NCBI GenBank assembly: GCA_026390735.1
Contig: JAPLFJ010000011.1
Location: forward strand, 1-64,000
DNA: 64,000 bases
Direction: 5' to 3'
Source of the DNA: Ignavibacteriota bacterium
GTDB taxonomy: Bacteria > Bacteroidota > Ignavibacteria > Tepidaquicellales > Tepidaquicellaceae
In this document: in pieces, positions 50,501-59,522 of the stretch
Position numbering within the stretch: position 1 is the stretch's first letter
Layout: every line of letters begins with the position of its first letter
Translations under genes and position numbers: made by a program
Notes under the pieces: generated by a model
Database searches by the model: none
What the model saw: the letters and a program-made list of their open reading frames with translations, nothing else
What the model was told of the DNA's origin: nothing

Positions 50501-51776
50501 AAATATAAACTCCTATAACTCTATAGTATATGACTTTGATAATAACGGTGTAAAGGAAATCGGTATTAATAATAATGATTCCGTAATATTTATCGAAAAG
50601 AATATTGCGTTTGCAGGCCCGAAAACCCCAACAGGCTTAGCGGGTTACATCCTGGATTCAAACAGGGTTGCATTGTCTTTCCAGGGAGTGACAGGTGCAC
50701 AGTATTATAAAGTTTACAGGGGACTGAGTGATTCTACAGGATATAACCTGTACGATTCAACATACACTTCCGTATACAATGATATTCAGGTAAACAACAA
50801 AAGAGATTACTATTACAAAATATCCGCAGTTGATACAACAAAGCAGATAAGGGAAAGCGTGTTGTCGGAATACGTAAAAGTTTATGTACACAATAAATCT
50901 AAAATCACAGGTGCTGTATACAGCAAAGGACTTCTTTCAGTGAAGTTCTCTGAAAAGATACAACTGTTCATACCTGACATAAAAACATTCAGGCTCAACG
51001 GCACAATATACCCTTCAAGTATTGGCATAGTAAATAATTATGAATACGGTTTGTCTTTTAAAGGCCTGATAAACGGTAACTACTTAATCAATGCAGCGGA
51101 CTTAAAAGATTTTTACGGCGCCCCTGTCGATACAGGTTCTGTAGCATTTGCAGTCAGTACAACGGATTCTAATTCGTTCTACATATCAAATTTAATACTT
51201 ACAAACCCGAATACTTTAAAAGTGCAATTCAATACCGTCGTTGATACGGTTACTTCGTACAATACTTCAAATTACAGCATCGACCCTTTTAACCTGAAGA
51301 TTATTGCCGCAGAAAGAGATAAAACAGATAAGAAAATTCTCTACCTAACAGTTAACAGTAATAACAATATTGGACCGGGCGGGAAGACATATTTTATACG
51401 TATAAACAATGTATACTCAGAAAGCGGTATTAAGATTGTCAGTGGCAGCGGAAGTGTCTTCAGTCTTACCTTTGTAAAGGAAGACCTGACAGGCGTTGTG
51501 GCTTATCCAAATCCTTACAGTAAAACCAAATCAGCAAAACAAATCATTACTTTTGCCAACCTTACAAAAACAGCAAAGGTTTATGTCTTCAGTCTCAGCG
51601 GTGAATCGATAAACGAACTGTCGGAAACAAACGGAGACGGAGGAATTGAGTGGGATTTAAGGGATACCAGAGGAAACGAAATTCCATCGGGTATTTACAT
51701 ATACAAAGTTGAAGGTAAAAATTCTCTTGGTGCTGATGTTGAAAGTAAAATGGGAAAGTTTGCAGTGGTCAAATAA
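47574..51776 (+). CDS. Large T9SS-secreted subtilisin-like (S8) serine peptidase
   Basis: Start chosen at ATG 47574, where a signal peptide begins (MIRLKIISLCVFLLVSVSLFSQ); longer in-frame upstream sequence lacks export features. 1400 residues. The S8 catalytic triad is Asp161 (GIIDSGIDFLHPD), His222 (SHGSCVAGIISAG) and Ser384 (NGTSFSSPIVAAV). A pre-domain lies at 22-130. After the peptidase are beta-rich segments, FG-GAP/VCBS-like calcium loops (DVDGDGVDEILGFG, DFDGDGKKEIAVGF, DIDNDGRDELIS), fibronectin-like modules and a C-terminal T9SS-type domain (VAYPNPYSK ... SGIYIYKVEG). A secreted protease for extracellular protein turnover is likely. Confidence 0.92.
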   Translation: MIRLKIISLCVFLLVSVSLFSQTQRIVVKFKQNTPVNILNDFKQNNIRGSVNPLAKIIERYDIFNSEQLFGKYTARLRNIESTGLDRIFILQTNTAYPADCINSLKLNTNVEYAKPVDKLKLESFTPNDTYYNNQYYLQNINIPPVWDFQQGTNALVGIIDSGIDFLHPDLQQSYFINTGEYGNGKENNGIDDDGDGYIDNWRGWNFIDNNNNPVDDNIVSHGSCVAGIISAGFNNGIGISSITGGSKSLILKCFNSQGVGYEDQIATAILYGVMQGVKVFNFSFGDYIYSDLLRDVVRYAYQNNVTIVCSAGNDNSNVLHYPSAFDEVISVAASDELDRKATFSAYGETVDIYAPGVNILTTSRVGQGSAEYGNNYTLANGTSFSSPIVAAVAAVLKTKNPNLTNEEIRGILVFSAQYFSGQSEWNNYYSSGLLNAQSAFQNYNNPSVVRIFTPSLNYSFTNDTVPVAVTAASAFFRSYSLKYGVGENPSSYHDLFSSGSQVIKDTVYRWNTVSLPDTSYTLKLIVYTNNGKTVEHSTIIRKNKSNPVITGYSNGEILFKDGFSELITFFSKEPSKGLVYFKRKNVNEPYSSIYADDGNIGFFTTDHYALLNHFSLIPETEYEFYLEAVSLNGKKVSVNDTSFHFRAKKQIDKYSYIKKPYNLPRSQVNDKVVDIFNNGSRNVFTNNVQLGLTAEIYNFINNRFEKVSSGWIGNNVVRDVILRNNKWDLLSSQQRTGNVFESPSVYQIPSIKIWSNDAGDEFWSSKFADVDGDGVDEILGFGAQGLRIMKFQGSVTPFAVLNYLPANAGNYANSQNVIVGDFDNDAKKEIVFTNSFIDANNNQNTSVNIYKYSSGNSFSLVFHEEYPLVIKGDNLTAGDFDGDGKKEIAVGFSTDLAIPVKLFSVLFIKSTGIGTFSEYNSVEMYNSDAQGELSIKAGDIDNDGRDELISNEGKLLYVLKYNLSSSSFEPQYFRENINSYNSIVYDFDNNGVKEIGINNNDSVIFIEKNIAFAGPKTPTGLAGYILDSNRVALSFQGVTGAQYYKVYRGLSDSTGYNLYDSTYTSVYNDIQVNNKRDYYYKISAVDTTKQIRESVLSEYVKVYVHNKSKITGAVYSKGLLSVKFSEKIQLFIPDIKTFRLNGTIYPSSIGIVNNYEYGLSFKGLINGNYLINAADLKDFYGAPVDTGSVAFAVSTTDSNSFYISNLILTNPNTLKVQFNTVVDTVTSYNTSNYSIDPFNLKIIAAERDKTDKKILYLTVNSNNNIGPGGKTYFIRINNVYSESGIKIVSGSGSVFSLTFVKEDLTGVVAYPNPYSKTKSAKQIITFANLTKTAKVYVFSLSGESINELSETNGDGGIEWDLRDTRGNEIPSGIYIYKVEGKNSLGADVESKMGKFAVVK

Positions 51777-51806
51777 AAAAGGCATTGCTTATTCAATGCC
51801 TTTTTT
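51775..51806. terminator. Bidirectional terminator between the subtilase and HU genes
   Basis: aaaaaaggcattg (51775-51787) and caatgcctttttt (51794-51806), loop cttatt. T tracts in both directions serve the two convergent genes. Confidence 0.92.
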
Positions 51807-51825
51807 AAAAAAGTTCAAATGATAA

Positions 51826-52107
51826 TTATTTTTTACCGTTTACAAAATCACTGAAATCTTTTCCTGCTTTAAATTTCACAGTTTTCTTTGCGGCAATCTT
51901 GATAGGTTTTCCGGTTTGTGGGTTTCTTCCGATTCTTGCTTTTCTCTTACCTGATGAAAAAGTTCCGAAACCTACGAGACCTAATCTGTCACCTTTTTTT
52001 ACTGTCTTTTTTACAGCTTCAATAAAAGATGCAAGTACTGCTCTTGCAGCTACTTTTGTGATCTTAGCATCACCTGCTAATTTGTCAATGAGTTGTTCTT
52101 TGTTCAT
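51826..52107 (-). CDS. hup: HU-family histone-like DNA-binding protein
   Basis: 93 residues. MNKEQLIDKLAGDAKITKVAARAVLASF starts the dimerisation helices; GRNPQTGKPIKIAAKKTVKF is the HU signature of the DNA-binding arms, and the KAGKDFSDFVN ending is typical. The protein is a small basic nucleoid architectural protein that bends DNA as a dimer. It is transcribed alone, convergent to the subtilase gene, with the shared terminator between them. Confidence 0.95.
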   Translation of the reverse strand: MNKEQLIDKLAGDAKITKVAARAVLASFIEAVKKTVKKGDRLGLVGFGTFSSGKRKARIGRNPQTGKPIKIAAKKTVKFKAGKDFSDFVNGKK

Positions 52108-52248
52108 GGTATTAAATTAGTTTAGTTTATTAACAAACAAAAATAGTATTGTATTATCTAAAAAGCAAGAAGTAAACTAGTACTGATAATTTTCGACCCG
52201 CCCGTAAGTCTAATCAGTGCTGAGTTTCCTTAATGTCCGTTTCCGCAA

Positions 52249-55188
52249 TTATCTGCCGTCACCTGGAATCCCTTGCTGTTCCTGACTTTCCCGATGCTGC
52301 CTTTTCTTTATCTCGAAGGGCTTCTCTGAAATGCCCGTTTTACCTGATATTCTTGCCGTGTATTTTCCCTCTGTTAAATATTCCTTTCTGTTATCTTTTT
52401 CCTTTAATTCAGGTTTCTTCCCGTTTTTGCAGTACTCTTTGTACATTTCGGTGAATGCTTCACCAACAGTTAAATTGTATTCATAAAAATTAATTCCTGC
52501 TGAAAATGTTTTTTCTTCTTCGAATAATTTTACGCCGCCGCCTGTTATTATTTCTATTTTCAATGTACCTGCATCGTTAACGTAGAATGGTATAACCAGG
52601 TCTTTCGGCAGTGTATAATTCCAGTCGAATGTTCTGTTTCCCCATTCGGGATTGTGTTCGGTGTTTTCGGGTTCAAAGACGTACAGGTTCCCTGTATTTT
52701 TTACTGACAGGAATTTGTGAATTATACTTAAATCCGCTATGTATACGGAACGGCCGTGAGTCCCGACTATTAATTCTTTTGCAGTCGGATGCACCGCTAA
52801 ATCATGTACGGGTACATTCGGTAACGTACCTTTCATAGGAGTGAACGAAGAACCCCTGTCAATCGATACGTATACTCCTGCGTCCGTTCCTAAATATAAT
52901 ATTCTTTTGTTATCATTATCTTCTTTAATCACGTTAACAGGTTCGGGTGATAAGTTCGTTCCTATCCTTGTCCATGTTTTGCCGTAATTGTCGGAACGGT
53001 ATACGTAAGATTCAAAGTTATCCCATCTGCATCCGTTAAGTGTTACGTATACTGTCGGAGCATCAAACTTTGAAGCAGTTACCCTGCTGACCCATAATTC
53101 TTTCGGCAATCCTGCGGATATGTTTTCCCATTTCTCTCCGTCATCTTTTGTCACGTATACCAGACCGTCATCGCTTCCTGTGTAGATAAGCCCTTTCGTT
53201 AATTGCGATACAGAAATTGTTGTCAGTGTTCCGTAAGGTACATTACCTGCCTTGCCTCCGTTTGTTAAATCACCTGATACTGTTTCAAAATTATCTCCTT
53301 TGTCTGTTGACCTGTGTAATCTGTTGGAACCAAAATACACTATATCCATATCGAAAGGTGAAAGTTGTATCGGTGCCTGCCAGTTGAACCTGTATGGCCT
53401 TTCGCCGAGTTTGTGTTTGGGTGTTATATATTTGTAATCTTTCTTCGATTTTGAAATCCTGTAGTAATTGCCGAACTGGTAACCCGTATAAACTAAATCA
53501 TTATTCCTCGTATCTATAACTACCTGCATTCCGTCTCCGCCCATCAGGTTTTTAAAAGGATAGTCACCTGAATTCTGCCAGTCAGTATTTATTTCCGTCT
53601 TCGATGAACCGTACCACACTCCGTTATCCTGCAGCCCGCCGTATACATTGTATGTCTTCTCTAAATCGTAATTAACCGAATAGAACTGACCGACGGCTGG
53701 TGTGTTTGCCTTGTACCAGTTTAACCCGTCATCGTACGATATGTTTATTCCGCCGTCATTGCCGTTGATAATGTGTCCGTCTTTTTTCGGATTAATCCAT
53801 AAACCATGATGGTCGGCGTGAACGTTGTCTCCGTTCAGTGAACTGAAACTCTTTCCTCCGTCATCAGAACGTATTATCGGAACACCAAGCAGATATACCT
53901 TCTCGGGATTGTTCGGAGAAACTCTTATGTTTGCAAAATAATATCCGTATGTGTAGAAAAGCCCGTCGAGATAACCTTCGTGAGTTTTTTTCCACGTACT
54001 GCCGCCGTCATCTGAACGGTAAACCTCTCCGCCCTTTACGTCAGTCTCAAACAGTTTACTGTTGCCGTCTTCAAGGTATTCCACAAGTGCAGACGGTTTA
54101 AGTTTGTCGTCTTTCACCATCTCCGACACATATTCGTAATTGTATTCTTTCGGAAACCCGTATTTAGATAAATATTCTTCTACCAGAGATTTCTCAAGTT
54201 TAAGAAAATTCTCTTTAGATATTTTTCTTAATATATCCTTTGTGACTTTTGCGCTGTCCTTCTTTACTTCTGTGGATTTCGGAGAGTTGTTATCTATCAG
54301 TGCGTACACAGTTTCGGGATTGGAACTGCTGATTGCAAGACCGCATCTTCCGAATCCGTCTCCGTCAGGAAGTCCTTTTCCTGTTAACTTTTCCCACGTT
54401 GCACCTCCGTCTGTAGTCCTGAAAATACCCGAATTCTTTCCTGCGCCTCTGAAATCCCATGCACGTCTTTCCCTTTCCCACATCGCGGCATACAGTATGC
54501 CGGGGTTCTTCGGATTAATCTCAATATCGATTGCACCCGTTACATCATTCACGTAAAGAACTTTTTCAAAATGGTTTCCGCCGTCAGTGCTTTTGTAAAC
54601 TCCTCTTTCACTGTTCGATGAATATAAATGTCCGAGTGCCGCGACGTATACATTCTCAGGGTTTACAGGGTCAATCACAATCCTTCCTATTCTGTGCGTC
54701 TCTTCAAGCCCGAGGTGTATCCAGTTCTTACCGTCATCAGTACTCTTATAAATACCCGTACCCGGATAACTCGAACGGCTTGAATTGTTCTCGCCTGTTC
54801 CAACGTATATTGTTTTATTCTTCCAGTCAACTGCTATATCTCCTATTATAAGCGAGGCCTCATTGTCGAATATCGGATTAAAAGTAATCCCGTTGTTAGA
54901 TGTCTTAAATAATCCGCCTGATGCATATGCAACATAGAATACAGTAGGGTCGTCAGGGTTTGCCTCTATGTCAACTACTCGTCCGCTCATTATTGTCGGG
55001 CCTATTGACCTGAAAGGAATTTCCCTGAACAGTGAATATTTTAATAAATCTGATTTCTGGCTGTAACCTTTTAATCTGTCTGAAGAAACGGTGTATGGTG
55101 TTTTGTTTTCTTCATACACACTTTGTGAAAATACAGTACTGATACTGAATAATAACAAAAATAAAACGGGCAATGTGTTCTTTCGCAT
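52249..55188 (-). CDS. Large secreted BNR/sortilin-like beta-propeller protein
   Basis: 979 residues; signal peptide MRKNTLPVLFLLLFSISTVFSQ, then two propeller-type regions made of BNR/Asp-box repeats such as GLFKTSNNGITF, GIYKSTDDGKNW, GVYKSTDGGNHF, GIFRTTDGGATW, EVYRSDDGGSTW and YVTKDDGEKWEN. The layout matches the large WD40/YVTN/BNR-like secreted proteins of Bacteroidota often annotated as glycosyl-hydrolase-like; no catalytic residues are seen. The last 60 residues are charged (KKRQHRESQEQQG) and lack a T9SS domain, unlike its distant relative at 56532. It is divergent from the C1 peptidase gene across 97 bp. Confidence 0.85.
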   Translation of the reverse strand: MRKNTLPVLFLLLFSISTVFSQSVYEENKTPYTVSSDRLKGYSQKSDLLKYSLFREIPFRSIGPTIMSGRVVDIEANPDDPTVFYVAYASGGLFKTSNNGITFNPIFDNEASLIIGDIAVDWKNKTIYVGTGENNSSRSSYPGTGIYKSTDDGKNWIHLGLEETHRIGRIVIDPVNPENVYVAALGHLYSSNSERGVYKSTDGGNHFEKVLYVNDVTGAIDIEINPKNPGILYAAMWERERRAWDFRGAGKNSGIFRTTDGGATWEKLTGKGLPDGDGFGRCGLAISSSNPETVYALIDNNSPKSTEVKKDSAKVTKDILRKISKENFLKLEKSLVEEYLSKYGFPKEYNYEYVSEMVKDDKLKPSALVEYLEDGNSKLFETDVKGGEVYRSDDGGSTWKKTHEGYLDGLFYTYGYYFANIRVSPNNPEKVYLLGVPIIRSDDGGKSFSSLNGDNVHADHHGLWINPKKDGHIINGNDGGINISYDDGLNWYKANTPAVGQFYSVNYDLEKTYNVYGGLQDNGVWYGSSKTEINTDWQNSGDYPFKNLMGGDGMQVVIDTRNNDLVYTGYQFGNYYRISKSKKDYKYITPKHKLGERPYRFNWQAPIQLSPFDMDIVYFGSNRLHRSTDKGDNFETVSGDLTNGGKAGNVPYGTLTTISVSQLTKGLIYTGSDDGLVYVTKDDGEKWENISAGLPKELWVSRVTASKFDAPTVYVTLNGCRWDNFESYVYRSDNYGKTWTRIGTNLSPEPVNVIKEDNDNKRILYLGTDAGVYVSIDRGSSFTPMKGTLPNVPVHDLAVHPTAKELIVGTHGRSVYIADLSIIHKFLSVKNTGNLYVFEPENTEHNPEWGNRTFDWNYTLPKDLVIPFYVNDAGTLKIEIITGGGVKLFEEEKTFSAGINFYEYNLTVGEAFTEMYKEYCKNGKKPELKEKDNRKEYLTEGKYTARISGKTGISEKPFEIKKRQHRESQEQQGIPGDGR

Positions 55189-55285
55189 TAGTTAAAATTT
55201 GAATATTAAATATTAATTAATTAGGTTAATTTACACTAAACAATTAATATTTAAAATATACATAAATATAAAGGAAATTAAGAGC

Positions 55286-56509
55286 ATGCAAAACTACAGA
55301 TTACTTTTTCTATTGGTTCTTATAGTCATTTCAAATTCTCTGTTCTCTCAGGAAAAAAATAAAGGTGTATTCACAGAACCTAAGTCAGGGTTCTTTGATG
55401 ACATAAGCAAAGAGGCCGATCGTTATGCTTCTAAGCCGAAAGCCGATACAAAGAACTTTAAGGTCGATTTTACAGGAATGGATTTGCCTAAGAATCTTTC
55501 CGAATTTACTTATGCCTGGCACAACGAAACCGTTTCGCAGGGCTTAACAGGCACCTGCTGGTCGTTTTCAACCACTTCGTACTTTGAGTCTGAAGTTTAC
55601 AGAATACATAACAGAAAAATAAAAATATCTCCTCTGTTTACTGTTTACTGGGAATACGTTGAAAAGGCAAAACGTTTTGTCAGCGAACGCGGCAACTCAC
55701 TGTTCTCTGAAGGTTCTGAAGCAAATGCAGTACTGAGAATATGGCAGGAATACGGCGCGGTTCCTGAAAAAGATTATACTGGGCTGAAGCAGGGACAGGT
55801 ATTCCACGATCATCGGAAAATGATTGAAGAAATGACTGCTTACCTCGAGGGTATTAAAAAATCAAACAACTGGAATGAAGAAGAAGTCGTCAGTACAGTA
55901 AAATCCATTATGAATTTCTACATGGGTGCCCCTCCTTCAAAAGTAAACGTTGACGGAGATGATATGACACCAAAAGAATATTTCAAAAATGTTATTGCAC
56001 TTAATCCGGATGATTATGTGGAAATCCTTTCGTACATGCAGCAGCCGTATAATCAGTTCGTTGAGTACGAAGTCTCTGATAACTGGTGGCACAGCAGGGA
56101 ATACTATAACATTCCTCTCGATGAATTTATGACAATCTTAAAAGATGCAGTGAAAAAAGGATATACTGTTTCAATCGGTGGTGATGTCTCGGAACCGGGA
56201 ATGGATTCCTGGAATAAGGTTGCGATGATTCCTACGTTCGATATCCCTTCTCAGTATATAGATGAAAGCGCAAGACAGTTCAGGTTCTCAAACCAGACTA
56301 CAACAGATGACCACGGAATACATCTGGTCGGTATGACAACAAAGAACGGCAAGGACTGGTACCTTATCAAAGACTCGGGTGCTGGCTCAAAGAATGTTGA
56401 CCCTAAAGGATATTATTTCTATAACGATGATTTCGTAAAACTTAAAATGATGAACTTTACCGTACACAAAGATGCTTTACCGCAATCAATAAAATCCAAA
56501 CTGAAATAA
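55286..56509 (+). CDS. Secreted C1 (papain-like) cysteine peptidase
   Basis: 407 residues, signal peptide LLFLLVLIVISNSLFSQ. The catalytic Cys91 lies in GLTGTCWSFSTTSYFES and the His343 in DDHGIHLVGM. The third position, usually Asn in K-N-S-W-G, reads IKDSGAG, with Asp; this matches the aminopeptidase C/bleomycin-hydrolase-like secreted C1 subgroup of Bacteroidota (KDS motif). The protein probably trims peptides in the periplasm. It is followed 22 bp later by the T9SS propeller protein, likely in one transcript. Confidence 0.88.
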   Translation: MQNYRLLFLLVLIVISNSLFSQEKNKGVFTEPKSGFFDDISKEADRYASKPKADTKNFKVDFTGMDLPKNLSEFTYAWHNETVSQGLTGTCWSFSTTSYFESEVYRIHNRKIKISPLFTVYWEYVEKAKRFVSERGNSLFSEGSEANAVLRIWQEYGAVPEKDYTGLKQGQVFHDHRKMIEEMTAYLEGIKKSNNWNEEEVVSTVKSIMNFYMGAPPSKVNVDGDDMTPKEYFKNVIALNPDDYVEILSYMQQPYNQFVEYEVSDNWWHSREYYNIPLDEFMTILKDAVKKGYTVSIGGDVSEPGMDSWNKVAMIPTFDIPSQYIDESARQFRFSNQTTTDDHGIHLVGMTTKNGKDWYLIKDSGAGSKNVDPKGYYFYNDDFVKLKMMNFTVHKDALPQSIKSKLK

Positions 56510-56531
56510 TCTAACATAATATAAATTTAAT

Positions 56532-59138
56532 ATGAATAAAAAATATTTCTACGGTTCTGCAGTTGTTGTATTACTCGTTTCTGTGATGCTCATTGTACTG
56601 AACCTGAAAAACAACAACAGGAATGTTGAGTTTGAGGAAGAAGAAAACGGTCCGTCGGGTGCAATGCAGTCGTTGCAGTTTATGAGCGAAATCCGCGCTT
56701 ATCCCGAAAAGGATATTCCTGCAGATAAATTTTATAAAGCGTTTGAGTATTCACAGCAGCACCTTTCAAACGTCTTTGACAGTCCCGATGCTCAGCAATG
56801 GACATCTATCGGACCGAATAACATCGGCGGAAGAAGTATCGCCCTTGCTGTACATCCTGTCGATACAGGTATAGTCTTTATTGGTTCAGCTTCAGGCGGT
56901 CTCTGGAAATCAACTACCGGCGGTGTCGGAGCAAGTGCCTGGACTCTTATCAACACAGGTTATCCATCGCTTGCAGTGAGTTCTATTGCAATCGATTCCG
57001 TTAATCCGAACATTATGTACATCGGTACGGGCGAAAATTACGGATATCAGTATTCAGATTATCACGGAGTGAACCTTCGCCTGACAAGAGGTATGTATGG
57101 AATAGGTATTCTCAAAACTACTAACGGCGGAACAACCTGGACCAAGTCACTCGACTGGTCATACAATAACCAGCGTGGTGTATGGAAGGTTATGATAAAC
57201 CCGAAGAATCCGAACATCATATATTCCGCTACTTCGGAAGGTGTGTATAAATCTTATAATGCAGGCGGAAGCTGGTCTCAGGTACTGAACTATCCTATGG
57301 CAATGGATATGCTTATAAATACTACTGATACAAACATCGTCTATGCTTCAATCGGAAATCTGAGCAATAACATCCCGAATGCTAATGTTGGTCTGTACAA
57401 GTCAACTAATGGCGGTGCCAACTGGTCTAAACTCGCTGGTGGTCTCCCTGCCACCTGGTCTGGTAAGGCAACTTTGCAGATGTACAGAGGGAATCCGAAT
57501 TATATCTATGCTAACATTGCTAACGATATTACAACCTATGTCGGCTATTATAAAAGTACTGACGCAGGAACTACCTGGACTCTCGGCTCTACTACCGTTC
57601 CTTCAAGCAATCAGGGCTGGTACAATCAGGCTCATCTTGTAAAAGCTAATGACCCGAACGCAATTCTTGTCGGATGCCTTGATGTTCATAAATCTACAAA
57701 CGGCGGTACATCTTTTACTATTAAATCAAACTGGTCTGCATGGAATACTGGTGCAACTCCTCCGGGACAACCCGAAGGCCCGTCTAACTTCGTTCACGCA
57801 GACGTTCACTATTATGCGGATAATCCTAAAGACCCTAATAAAGTGTACATCGCAGCAGACGGCGGTCTTTACCGTTCAGATAATTTCGGCGAGACATTCT
57901 ATTCCTGCAACGGCGGTTATGTAACATCGCAGTTCTATGCAACACTCGGAAATTCATTCACCGATTCAGTCTTCTGTCTTGGCGGTCTGCAGGATAACCG
58001 TGCCGCTTATTATCAGGGAACAACTGCCTGGTATAAAACTTTCGGCGGTGATGGTTTCTGCTCGCAGGTGAGTTCTGCAAGCCCGCTCGTATGTTATACT
58101 GAATACACTTACGGTGATATTGCTAAATCAGTTAACGGAGGTTCTGTTTTGAATTACCTGAATAATATTCCTAACTCAGGTTCGGAAACTTATTATTGTT
58201 TCAACACTCCGTTTATAGTTGCTCCTTCAAACCCGAATATACTTTATGTTGCAGGAACTGACTTCTATAAATCTACAAATGCAGGAACTACTTTCTCTGC
58301 ATCACTTAAAAACTTCGGCGGCGGTAAGGCATTGTCTATGGCAACTTCCTGGCTGTCTGTTGATACTGTATATGTCGGCACAACTCCTGAAGGTGCAGTT
58401 GTTGCAGCTGTCTGGCGTTCTGTAAACGGTGGTACTTCCTGGACAAATATCACGGCCGCTCTTCCAAACAGATATCCTACACGCATCGTAACCAATCCTT
58501 ACAAGGCAAGCGATGTATACGTAACTTTCGGCGGATTCGGAACAGGACACGTTTATAAATCATCCGACGCAGGAACTACATGGATAAATATCACTAACAA
58601 TCTGCCCGATGTTTCTACACAGTCAGTATTCTCCGACCCTGTTTATCCGAACAACGTATACGTCGGTAATGACCTTGGCGTTTATGCAAGTACTAACGGC
58701 GGAACTACATGGGGCGAGTACAGAAACGGAATGCCGTATTCAATCGTATTCGATTTATCCTATGTACCTGTCAGCAGGAAAATGCGTGCATTGACTCATG
58801 GTGCAGGTATCTGGGAAATAAAATTATCTTCAGTACCTACAAGTGTTCTTAACGAAGGAAGCGGACTGCCAAAGGAATTTGCCCTTAAACAGAATTATCC
58901 AAACCCTTTTAATCCTGTTACACGTATAGATTTCTCTGTTGCAAAACAATCTGAAGTCAGGATTAATGTCTATGATGTATCTGGTAAACTCGTAAAGACA
59001 CTGGTTAATAAAAATCATTCGGCAGGTAATTATTATGTCAACTACGATTCGTACGGATTACCGAGCGGAGTGTATTTTTATGCTATGATAATTAACGGAA
59101 GTCTCTTCAAAACCAACAGAATGACACTCATTAAATAA
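56532..59138 (+). CDS. Secreted T9SS-sorted BNR-repeat propeller protein
   Basis: 868 residues. An N-terminal hydrophobic segment (GSAVVVLLVSVMLIVLNL) serves as signal or anchor. Two propeller regions with YCF48/BNR repeats are visible: GLWKSTTGG, GILKTTNGGTTW, GVYKSYNAGGSW, GLYKSTNGGANW, YYKSTDAGTTW, GLYRSDNFGETF, VYKSSDAGTTW and VYASTNGGTTW. The ending is a T9SS type A domain (LKQNYPNPFNPVTRIDFSV to TNRMTLIK). It resembles the 52249-55188 protein in its first blade (PNNIGGRSIALAVHP versus PTIMSGRVVDIEANP). It has its own strong terminator. Confidence 0.88.
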   Translation: MNKKYFYGSAVVVLLVSVMLIVLNLKNNNRNVEFEEEENGPSGAMQSLQFMSEIRAYPEKDIPADKFYKAFEYSQQHLSNVFDSPDAQQWTSIGPNNIGGRSIALAVHPVDTGIVFIGSASGGLWKSTTGGVGASAWTLINTGYPSLAVSSIAIDSVNPNIMYIGTGENYGYQYSDYHGVNLRLTRGMYGIGILKTTNGGTTWTKSLDWSYNNQRGVWKVMINPKNPNIIYSATSEGVYKSYNAGGSWSQVLNYPMAMDMLINTTDTNIVYASIGNLSNNIPNANVGLYKSTNGGANWSKLAGGLPATWSGKATLQMYRGNPNYIYANIANDITTYVGYYKSTDAGTTWTLGSTTVPSSNQGWYNQAHLVKANDPNAILVGCLDVHKSTNGGTSFTIKSNWSAWNTGATPPGQPEGPSNFVHADVHYYADNPKDPNKVYIAADGGLYRSDNFGETFYSCNGGYVTSQFYATLGNSFTDSVFCLGGLQDNRAAYYQGTTAWYKTFGGDGFCSQVSSASPLVCYTEYTYGDIAKSVNGGSVLNYLNNIPNSGSETYYCFNTPFIVAPSNPNILYVAGTDFYKSTNAGTTFSASLKNFGGGKALSMATSWLSVDTVYVGTTPEGAVVAAVWRSVNGGTSWTNITAALPNRYPTRIVTNPYKASDVYVTFGGFGTGHVYKSSDAGTTWINITNNLPDVSTQSVFSDPVYPNNVYVGNDLGVYASTNGGTTWGEYRNGMPYSIVFDLSYVPVSRKMRALTHGAGIWEIKLSSVPTSVLNEGSGLPKEFALKQNYPNPFNPVTRIDFSVAKQSEVRINVYDVSGKLVKTLVNKNHSAGNYYVNYDSYGLPSGVYFYAMIINGSLFKTNRMTLIK

Positions 59139-59150
59139 TCAGAATTTCAT

Positions 59151-59182
59151 GTGCCGGAACCCTGAAAACTCCGGCACTATTT
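59151..59182 (+). terminator. Rho-independent terminator
   Basis: gtgccgga (59151-59158) pairs with tccggcac (59170-59177), 11-nt loop, followed by tatttctt. Confidence 0.8.
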
Positions 59183-59203
59183 CTTCTGAATTTCTTAAAA
59201 TCT

Positions 59204-59238
59204 GTCTCAAAATGAGAAAATCTGTCTCAAAATGAGAC
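59204..59238. promoter_or_regulatory. Tandem palindromic sites, enhancer-like
   Basis: TCTCA-AAA-TGAGA at 59205-59217 and, in phase 20 bp later, GTCTCA-AAA-TGAGAC at 59224-59238. They lie 96-130 bp upstream of the TGGCAC element at 59334, the usual distance of activator sites from a sigma-54 promoter. Confidence 0.65.
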
Positions 59239-59333
59239 AAATATTCTCGTTTTTTTATTGTACGAATTCTCTCGCTCTTCTCTAAACTTGTATTAATACA
59301 GTGTTTATAAACATTCTTTTCTTTTCATTTTTC

Positions 59334-59350
59334 TGGCACAATAATTGATA
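59334..59350 (+). promoter_or_regulatory. Sigma-54-like promoter element, site 1
   Basis: TGGCAC (59334-59339) - AATAA - TTGATA (59345-59350). The spacing of the GG and the TTG is exactly that of -24/-12 promoters; the -12 dinucleotide is GA instead of the consensus GC. Expected start of transcription is near 59360. Confidence 0.55.
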
Positions 59351-59359
59351 TATTATTAT

Positions 59360-59522
59360 GCAAAGGGGTAATATTTACTATTGTAAAAATGTAATCCCTT
59401 TTCAAAAAAGAATATGGAAAATCATGCTCTGGTAAAGCATGATTCTTAAACATAAAAGAGTACCCCAAATTACCCTTTACTTAATTCAAGTGCTGTTGAA
59501 TTTTCAACAGCACTTGTTTTTT
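59360..59522 (+). ncRNA. Putative structured small RNA of about 163 nt
   Basis: No ORF of note lies between the promoter-like element and a strong terminator. The 5' end gcaaaggggtaat (59360-59372) can pair with attaccctttac (59469-59480), closing a domain that contains a perfect 9-bp hairpin (aatcatgct 59420-59428 / agcatgatt 59436-59444). The 5' end has an alternative partner, aaaggg with cccttt (59397-59402). The terminator has 12-bp arms (59487-59498 and 59505-59516) and six T (59517-59522). I do not recognise a known RNA family; a 6S-like RNA is the main alternative. Confidence 0.6.
59487..59522 (+). terminator. Terminator of the putative small RNA
   Basis: caagtgctgttg (59487-59498) and caacagcacttg (59505-59516), loop aatttt, then tttttt. 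One of the strongest terminators in the window, with no protein gene before it. Confidence 0.92.
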
